From Sarcocystis neurona (taxonomy: Eukaryota > Apicomplexa > Conoidasida > Eucoccidiorida > Sarcocystidae): a DNA stretch of 64,000 nucleotides. The notes beneath the pieces are model-generated. The model ran no database searches and was not told the DNA's origin. It saw only the letters and a list, made by a program, of their open reading frames with translations. Below are positions 39,101-48,100 of this stretch, in pieces. The stretch spans positions 1,308,093-1,372,092 of the forward strand of contig KL647301.1 of NCBI GenBank assembly GCA_000727475.1. Reading direction: 5' to 3'. Each line of letters starts with the position of its first letter. Within the stretch, counting starts at the first letter, position 1. The position numbers and the translations under genes are program-made.

Positions 39101-42100
39101 GATATATAAGCACGCATATATACACATACGCATATACTGTAGCCCACATTACAGATACGTAGATATGTGCACACATCCACATACACACATATATATACAC
39201 GTATACACACACGCAGACATATATACATCTATGCAGTGGAGGAGACGTCTAACAGTGACTTCAACCACACACACATATATATATTAGCACACACGTATAC
39301 ACACACACGCACGCCTATACACACATTAATACATACACGCCCACATATACAGGCGGATATACGTCTGTACGCAGTACAAATGGTCGACAAGAAGTCTAGT
39401 AGTGAGTTTACCTACACACACATATAGATGTATGGGTGTATTCTAGCACACACACATACACATACGTGTATACACATAGGCACTCACCTGTACACACACA
39501 TATGCACACGTGTGTTCATATGCGTACACATATACACGCTGTACAAGTTGTGAAAGAGACGTCTACTACTGACTTTACCTCCCCACCTATATATATGTAT
39601 GCATTTCTACTCCAGTAGGGGTATAGTTTTGTATACATGTTTCTGTTTGCATGACTTTATATGAATTATAGGATGACGCAGGGTCTCTACGAAGCGGCCT
39701 TGGCGCATGCCTACACACGTTCGCCGGTGGCTTGAACTTATGCGCCGCACCTCCTTTGCCTTTGTAGCAGCACCGAAGAAATTCCCTTTTCTCAGCAGCT
39801 CAATTAATTTTGCGGTGTTTTCCCATCTCTTCAGCAAGTCGAACGAAGACGTGGGGTGGCTCTTCTCCCCTTCTGGGCCCCCGGCTGCTGCTGCTGCTGC
39901 TCTGTCGCCTTCGGTTGCTGCGTCGCCTTCTGCCGCTGCAGCTGCTTCGTCTCCCGCTGCTCCTGCTGCTTCTCCCTGGTACTGCTCTGGCACCGCCGTA
40001 TCCCCCCTTCCTCCGCCTTCTGCTGCCGCATGCGCTGCTGTTGCAGTCTCAGACCCGTCGCGGTCCTGCCTTCCTCCTGTTGCTGCTTCGTTTTCTGCTG
40101 CGCCGGCCGCTGCCTGCCCTCCTCTGTCTGCTGCTGCTGCGGCCTGTAAAGGTGCCGCGATCGGTGAGACGTCCACACCTGCTGCTGCTGCTGTTGCTGC
40201 TTCACGGGAAGACTCGCAGCCGCTGCTCTTCCTTACTGCTTCTGCTGCGCGTGCTGCTGCACCTTCTGCTTTTCCTCCCGCTTCCCCCGCTCTTTCCAGC
40301 GACAGTTCTCTACGCCGCCGCTTCCTGCTTCGGCCCCGTATTTCAACTTCTCTCTCTTCCCCGCCCTCGCCTTCCCCGTTCTCCTGCCCTGCAGCAGCAC
40401 CCGCAGCAGAGGCGCTGCTGTTCCTCTCGCTCTCTTCTTGCGCCCCTGCTACAACGCTTTCTTCTTCTTCATCGAATAACCTGCGCACGCCACCCGTTCC
40501 CGCCTCTGCCGCAGCCACACACTCGCTCTCTCTGTTTTTCTCTTTTTCTTCTTCTGCCTCTCCCTCTCTGCAGCAGCAGAAGTCGCAGTTGTCGACGGTG
40601 AGGCCTCCCTCCCGCTCGCATGGAACAGCGCCTCCGGCTTCCTCGACACATGCAGCAACATCGCCGCCAAAGTCACTCCCTGCAGACACGTCCTCGCCAT
40701 TTTCTCGACGATATCCAGGACCGTCAAGACTCTCTTCGCATGCGGCAGCAGAAGTCCTCTCAAATTTTTTTCGGCTTGCAGGAGCTGTTTCACCGCCTCC
40801 CTCTCTGCAAGCGGCAGCGCTATCGACGGTCTCTCTGTAAACACCAGCAGCAGCAACAGCGTTATCCCTGCATGCCGTAGGTTCGGCCGCCTCTCCGTCA
40901 GCGAAGTCGACTTCAAAATTCCCCATACATGCACTCCGGTCTCGTCTCGCGGTGCGTGCCCCTGCTGCTTGCTGGTTCCAACGCTCCTCAGTCTCTGCGT
41001 CCCCCTCCGCCGCTTCCTCTGCCACGCCGCGCTTAGACGCAGAGACTCTCGCCTGCTGCTGCTCCTCCTCCCCTTTCTGCTCCTCTTTCTCCGTCGCCTG
41101 CTGCTTTCTCGTCTCTCCCCCCCCTGCATCTTCTCCTTTCTTTGCTGCTTTCCTCTCGTCGACGTTCCCCTGCAGCAAGCGCAGTTTCTGCCCGCTGAAA
41201 GCGTCTTCTTCCGCTGCTGCTGCGCGGCCATCCGCACTCGTCGCTTCTTCCTTTTCCTTCTCTTTCGTCTGCTGCCGCTGCTCTCTTTCGCTTTCTCCCT
41301 GCACTGCCTCACGTTTTCCCACCTGTGGCGGCTCTCCGTATTTCTCATTCTGCTCGCCTCTGCCCTCTCTCTGTTGTCTCCCGCAGCCCCCTCCCCAAGG
41401 TTTACTTCTGTCTACTCTGGCCGCTGCAAGTGGTCTCTCATCTTCTCCTTCCCCCCCCTCATATTCTCCAACGGCCTCTTCAAAACGACGCATGGCCGCC
41501 ACACGCTCGCCCCTCACCGTACGACCGCCTTCTCTTTCTCGCCGCTCTTCTTGCCCTGCTGCTGCAGCTCTGTCCCTTCCTGCTGCGGCCTCTCCCGCAG
41601 CACCTTCGGCTGTTGCTGCTGCCTCTTCTGCTGCATGCCGTGCAGACACATCTGCAACAAGCTCTGCAGCCCCCTGCTTTCCTCGCCTGTCTTCTTCGCC
41701 CCCAGCCTCTGCACACACAGCAGCATCACCTGGGTCTTGCTGCTGCTGCAGTGGTGTGTCTGTGCTGCGCCCTTGTACCGCATGCTCCCCTGCACCTCTG
41801 CCTCTCTTCCGGATTCGCTGCTCTTCTTTCTCTTCATTCCCTCTTCCTGCCGCTCTCTGTCCTTCTGCTGCCCACTTTCCCTTCTCTGCTCTTGCCATCC
41901 GTCTCGCCTGCTGGTATTCTTTCTCGTCGTCCTCCTCCTCTTCCTCCTCGGCTGCTCCTGTTGCGCGGCAGGTGCCGCCGTTGCTGGTGTGCTCCTCCTG
42001 CTGCGGCTGTTCTTTTCCTGCCGCCGTCCCTGCTGCAGCACTCCCGGAAACTACGCTCCTTTGCCTCCTCCGCTGCTGCTGTTGCCGCTGTCCCTCTGCA

Positions 42101-45100
42101 AAGCGACAGCAGCCCCTTGCTGCTGTCTCCGCTGCGTCCCCTCCTTCCGCCGAGCAGGCAGCTTCGCCTTTTGCTCTCTTTTCACCTGATTTTCCTCCGT
42201 CTGCGTTCTCTGCTGCGCTTCTCTCCGCCTTTCCGGAAAGGCCCAGCACAAGATCATCCGAGCCAGTCTCCCCATCGCCGTTCCGCAAGTCAGATGCTCC
42301 GACGCACACCTCTGCCGCTGCTCGCCGCTGCTCAGCCGCAGCAGCAAGTGTGCCGTTTTCCTTCGTTAACATCATCTGTGGCAGCAGCAACTCACTCTCG
42401 TCCCCCTGCGAGACCACCCTGGCAAGACACGTCTCTGCTGCTCCGCCTGCTGCGTCTCCTGCTGTCGCCGCTGTGGTCCTTTTGTTGCTGCGAGAGCAGC
42501 CGCAGGTGTCGGAGAACAACGACGGATAATAAGCTGCTGTCGCTGCAGTAACCTCAGCATCCTCCTTTTCCTCCCTTTCAGGCTTTTGCCATCCCAACAG
42601 CTGCAGCAGAGAAGCCCACCTGCTGCTGCTGTTGCGACCGCTGCTGCGTGTGCTCCTGCTGCGGCTGCAGCTGCTGCGCAGGTCTCGCTGCTCCCGCACC
42701 GGTTCCGCCGCACCAGGAGACGCCTCCGCAGTCTTGTGCTGCTCCTGCTGCTTTGACGCCATGCGAATTTTTGTCACAACAGCAGCAGCAGGAGAGAAGT
42801 CCGCGGCAGCTGCTCGGCTGCTGCCTCGCCTGACGCAGCAGCGCCGGCACTGTTCCTTCCCCTTTGTTCGTCTTTGATGCCCCTGCAGTGACATCGCGCC
42901 TTCCCTGACATCTACGAAGTTTCTCCTGCTCCTGCTCGCTGGAAGTTGATCACTGCCTTCCTGTCGAAGTTGCTGTTGTTTCTGCTGCTGCCCCTGCTGC
43001 TGCTGCTGTCGCGGCTGCTTCGCAGCACCAGCCCCAGATGCGACCGCCTGCCGCTCCTCCGCAGCCACGGCGTCACCTGCGGCAGCCTCGTTGCCCGCGG
43101 TGCTGCTGCTGCTGGTACCAGCGACGCTGCCAATAGCAACAGACGAAGACAGGTAGGCTGGCGAAGGAGAACGCGAGGTTTCAAGGCCAGCAACAGCAGC
43201 AGCAGGAACAGAAACAGACGTAACACGAGCTGAAGCACCAGCGACGGGCGACGGAGGAGCAGCGCCAGGAACGACAGAAGCAATATGCTTGATCGAAAGC
43301 CATAGATCCATATAGCGACCTACACTTCCACCGAAGAGCTGCCGCAGCTGCGACAGGGGAGCCGGCACTCTGGTGCTGCTACTTTCTCGTCCTGCGACCG
43401 CTGTTGCTGCGGCTCTGTCTCCCGGTGCTGCTGCTCCTGCTCCTCCTGCTGCTGCTGCACCGTCACCTGCTGCAGCGCGTGCCAAGGCTTCAAGCGCTGC
43501 TACAACCAAGGAGCGCACTCCTACCGGCTCTCGCTTCCCCTCTCCTTCCCTCCCTCTCTGCTGCAGAGGGTCTCCTGCTGCGCTCCCTGCTGCATCTTGT
43601 ATGATCCCGCGTTCTTCTGTCACTCCGCTGGAGTCCTCTTCCTCCTCTTCGCCCTCTGGCGCCTCTCGTGCTGCTGCAGCTCCTGCTCGTCCTTCTCCTC
43701 CGTCTCGAACCCCCGTTGCTGCTGCTGCGGCAAGCGTCTTGTGGCCCCGGACCATCCCCTCGGCAGCAGCAGCAGCACCATCGCTTTCCTCATAAAAAGC
43801 TGTTCGGACTGCCTGCCGCTGCTGCTGATGGTGAAGACGCGCCCCTGCGGCTCGTGCCGCGCTTTCCCGTGCTGCAGGTGCTGCAGCAGACCCACCAGCC
43901 ACCTGCGCCGCCCTGGTAGCCAGAGTGAACAGCAGTGCAGATGCAGAGAGAGAGGGGCGTGCCGCGGCTGCAGCTGTAGCGATGGTCGCGCCGGAGTGGT
44001 GCGGAGAAGAAAACGCGGTCGAATTTCTCGTCGGCGACACCGCACCGGGAGAAGCAGGAAACGCAGAAAGAGAAGGCACTCCTCCTGTCGATAGCCCTGC
44101 CGATCCTCCTCCTCCTTCTCCTCCTCTTGCTCCCGCTGCCGCTGCTCCCAACTCCTGCTGCTGGTGGACGGGGTCGCCGGCCTCCGGCTGCAGAAAGCTA
44201 TGGATAGCTAGCATGGTCTGCTGCAGCGTTGCCGACCGCAAGATATACGTGTCGATCACGCGCTGAAAACTGTCCCACAGCAGCGTTAGCTCTATGTAGA
44301 ACTGGAAGCAGAAGAAAGCAAAAATCAGCGAGACTATCAACGCTGCAGTCACCATGACCAGGATTGCCAGCAGGGGATTCAGCGACGTTTGCAGGGAGCC
44401 TCGCAAAGGCATCAGCAGACGCCCCAGCATCTTCAGCAGAAACGACGGCGGAGACAGCCACGACAAACTGCAGACGCAGAGACACACACAGCAAGACAGG
44501 GAGAGCAACCCACGCATCTGTGTCTCGCTTTGTAGGCCCTCCACCTACTTCCCCACAGCAGCCCGCACATAGGGACAAGACCACCGGACGGGAGGGCGCC
44601 ACGCATTTATGTGTCTGCTGTCGATATACGCGTCCACAAAGAGAGACACAGAGAGAAACGGAGACAGCCCCCCCAGGGGGAAGAGACACAGAGAAAAGAG
44701 AGAGGAAGACGTAGTCGAGACAGCAGAGGGAAAACGAGGAAAGCGTGAACACGTATACTTTGTGCGACAGTGCCCCCCTCCACATGATTTGTCTTCGTTA
44801 TGTCTCCCCGTCTCCAATCTCATTCATACACCCACGCATGTGTCCGCAGCGTCTGTGCAGCACATAGATACTTGTATACTACCCACCTGTGTAGGTGTAC
44901 ATAGATAGACATATATATGTATATATATATATATATATGTATGTATATGTGTGCTTCCCGGCGCAAAGGCTTTGCGGCTGCTGGACGGCCGCTATATCAA
45001 GAGAACGAGGCCTTTTAGCGAACAGGAGGCTCTCGTACGCAGCAGAGCCTCCTCTGCGGCAAAGGGGCCGCAGCAGCAGCACCGGGGCTCGTGCCGCAGC

Positions 45101-48100
45101 ACGACGTTCAACCAACGGCAAGAGGACGGAGCAGGTCAGCAGTAGCAGCGCACTACAGCAGCTGTAACTAGAGCGGCAGGAAACGCAACGGCGGAGACAG
45201 CAGCAGCAGCAAACAGTAGCAGCACCAGGAAACGCAACGGCAGTGACATACAGTAGCAGCAGGTCACAGCAGCGCCACAAAGCGCAACGACGGAGAGACA
45301 GCAGCAGCAGCACCAAAAGGCAGTGGCACAGCAGGAGCAGGTCGACGTTGCAGCAGCAGCGGTGACTGCAACAGACGAGGCAGCAGCAGCAGCAACACGG
45401 CGCAGCGACGTGGTCTTACCTCCTATTGACCGCGTCTTCCTTCCCAGATATGAGCAGCAAGAAACGTGCGGAGAGAGCAGCAAGGCCGACAGCAGCAGCG
45501 CCCAGCAACAGGCTGCTCAGAGACGACTGTGTAAAGGAGGTGAGGAGACGAGAGACGAGTAGCAAGAGACAGCAGCGGTAGAGCAGAGAGAACCACGGAC
45601 GCGAGGCGTGTCTGCGCTGCGCTCGAGACGCTGGCGACAGCAAAGACAGCAACGGCGATAAGAGAAACAAGAGGAATCGAGCAGGGAGGCGCACAAGCCA
45701 CGACGTCAGCAGGACGTCTCCCAGCAGGGCCCACGACGCTCGTCTTCTGGTCGGCGTTTTCGCGCTCGAAGCGGAGGAACTCGAGGCGAAGGAAGAGGAG
45801 TCTGTAGCAACGGCAGATGCACTCGAGGCAGAGGAAGCAGAAGATGACGCGGAAGGAAAAGGAAGAAAGGACGTGTGCGCGTTAGACGAGACAGGACCCG
45901 GGGGTCGTTCGTGAAAAGGAGCAAGCATTCCTCCTTTTCCTCTTCTGCCATCTCCTCGTCGCTGCTGCGGTTGTCCGACTGTCTCTGCAAAAGCTGCTTC
46001 CTCGCTCCCTGCCGCAGCAGCCTTCATCTGGTCTACGAAAAACGGCTTCCTATGACGCTGGTAGCTGCTGCTTCCCCCGGAGGTTGCCGCTGCTCTCCTG
46101 TTGCTTGCTCGCATCGCTCCGGCCGCTGCTGCTGCTTCGCCCGCCCCACAAGTGGCATCTCTACCACCGCTGTACACCCGATATATGTCGAAATTTCGGC
46201 GATGTGGCCCCACATACGACTGAGAGCGACGGAAGAGGAGACGTGCCTGGGCTGCTCCGTTCGCTCCTCCTGCGTCCACCCCTGCGCCCGTTTCTTCCCC
46301 TCCTCCTCCCCTTCCTCCTTCTGCCTCTGCTGCTGTTGCTTCTTCCTGTTTTTCTTCTTTTTCTCCCACTTCCACCGCTTCGCCTGCTGCTGCTGCTGCC
46401 CTTCGATCGAGATCTGCTGTCCCTGCGGCTTCTGTTCCCCTGGTATCTGCTGCTCTTCCTGTCTCTTCCGCTTCCCCTTCCCGAGGAGGTGCAGCGGCGA
46501 GAATGCTGCTTCCTGCAGCAGCAACGTGTGTGGGTGGGTGAAGCTCTGCGCCTCTCAGTTGCTGTAAGGCGGCATGTGCTTCTTCTTCTAAAACAATGGC
46601 TGCTTCTTCTTTACTATTCCCCTCTTCACCTCTTTGTGCTTCTCCGTTTCCCTTTTCTCCTCCTTCCTCTCCTCGCCCTGCGTGGCCAGCGACCAGATCT
46701 GCTGCTGCTCTAGCTACGGTCGCACGCCTTTCTTCGCCTGCGTGCTCACCTGCTGCCTGTCGGTGGCCTGCGTCTTCTGGCAAATTCGCAGAAGTTTCCG
46801 CGGCTGCCCTCTGCAAAACTTCCCCCGATCCTGCAGTTATTCCTCCCTCACGCGTAGAAGGCGCAGCAGCAGCAGGCGCAGCAGCAGCCGCAGCAGCAGC
46901 AGCGAAAGCTTCCCTCCCTTGTGAGCCATGGGCCGGAGCTTCTCCTTCGTCTGCTTCTCCGTCTGCTTCTGCTTCCCCTTCTCGTCGCATGTCGCCAGCA
47001 GCAGCATGAGGCGACGCCCTCTTCGCAGCGCAAGTCAGAAGACGGGGTGAAGAAGAAGGAGCAGCAGCAGCGGCTGCGTCAGGCAGCGCTGCTGTTGCTG
47101 TTGCTTCATGTGACACAGGAATGACCCGCTCAACTGAATTTGCTGTGAAGAACTGCTGCTCAGAACGGAGGCCAGAAGACGCGCTCTCCCTTGCAGCGTC
47201 TTCTCCGCCGACAGTCCTGGGAGAAAGGGACGAAGAAAAGGAGAAGGAAGAAGAAGGGGAAGTACCAGCAAAAGGCACTGCTGGGTGAGGCATGTCTGCA
47301 TGTGATAGACATACGGCACTTTGTTGCGGAGGTTCTTCGTTCGAATAAGCAGCAGCTGGTGCTGTTGCTGCTTGCCTCTCCGAGAGGTGTTTTGCATCAG
47401 CAGCAGCGCAAGAAACCGGTCGCAGGGGGGACCCGACGGGCGGCAGCGGCCTCCGTTTTTCTCTCTGTCCTTCTTCGTTTCCTTCCCGTTGTTGAACAGC
47501 GGCAGCAGGCAAAGTGTCAGCAGCGTCACCAGCGGTAGCACACCCTGCAGAAAGAGTGTCTCCTGCTGCTGCTGGTGTTCGTAGCGCCGCTAGCGCCTGT
47601 CCAGAGGACGGGAGGCCAACAACAGCAGCACCAGCACCGGCGTCTGCCGCAGCAGAGGCAGGGGACGCAGCTGCAGCATCACCGGCAGCAGACACAACAC
47701 CAGACGCAACAGCAACAGGCGCAGCAGGAGCAGCAGCCGTTTCCTCTCCGTGAGAGTCACGAGACACCGGAGGTGGAGCTTCAGGTGCTGATGCTGCTGC
47801 TGCTTCTGCCAGCGCTGGGAGACTCCTTTGGCCAGCTGTTGGCAGAGAGGTATTACAGAAGGCAGAGAGACTTCCACGCTTCTCACTTTCCTCCTCCTCT
47901 CCGGCGACAGGTAGCACAGCTTGTATGGCTTGTTTGATGAACTCTCCCACACCAGCAGCAGAGTCTTCTTTTTCGTCGTTCTCTCCGTCTTTTTCCTCCT
48001 TTTTCTTTTCTTCTGTGCCCTTCCCTTCACCCTTTTCAGCAGCAGAGGACCCTGCTCGAAGCAGCGTCTCTACGAAGCCTTTCCCATCACTGCTGCAGCT

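Noticed and set aside
40952..42551. 400-525 codon plus-strand frames over 41-42.5 kb
   Set aside because: They are antisense shadows of exon 2 of the TMEM245-like gene, with CTG read as Leu, Cys or Ala. The minus frame is longer and continues through conserved segments.
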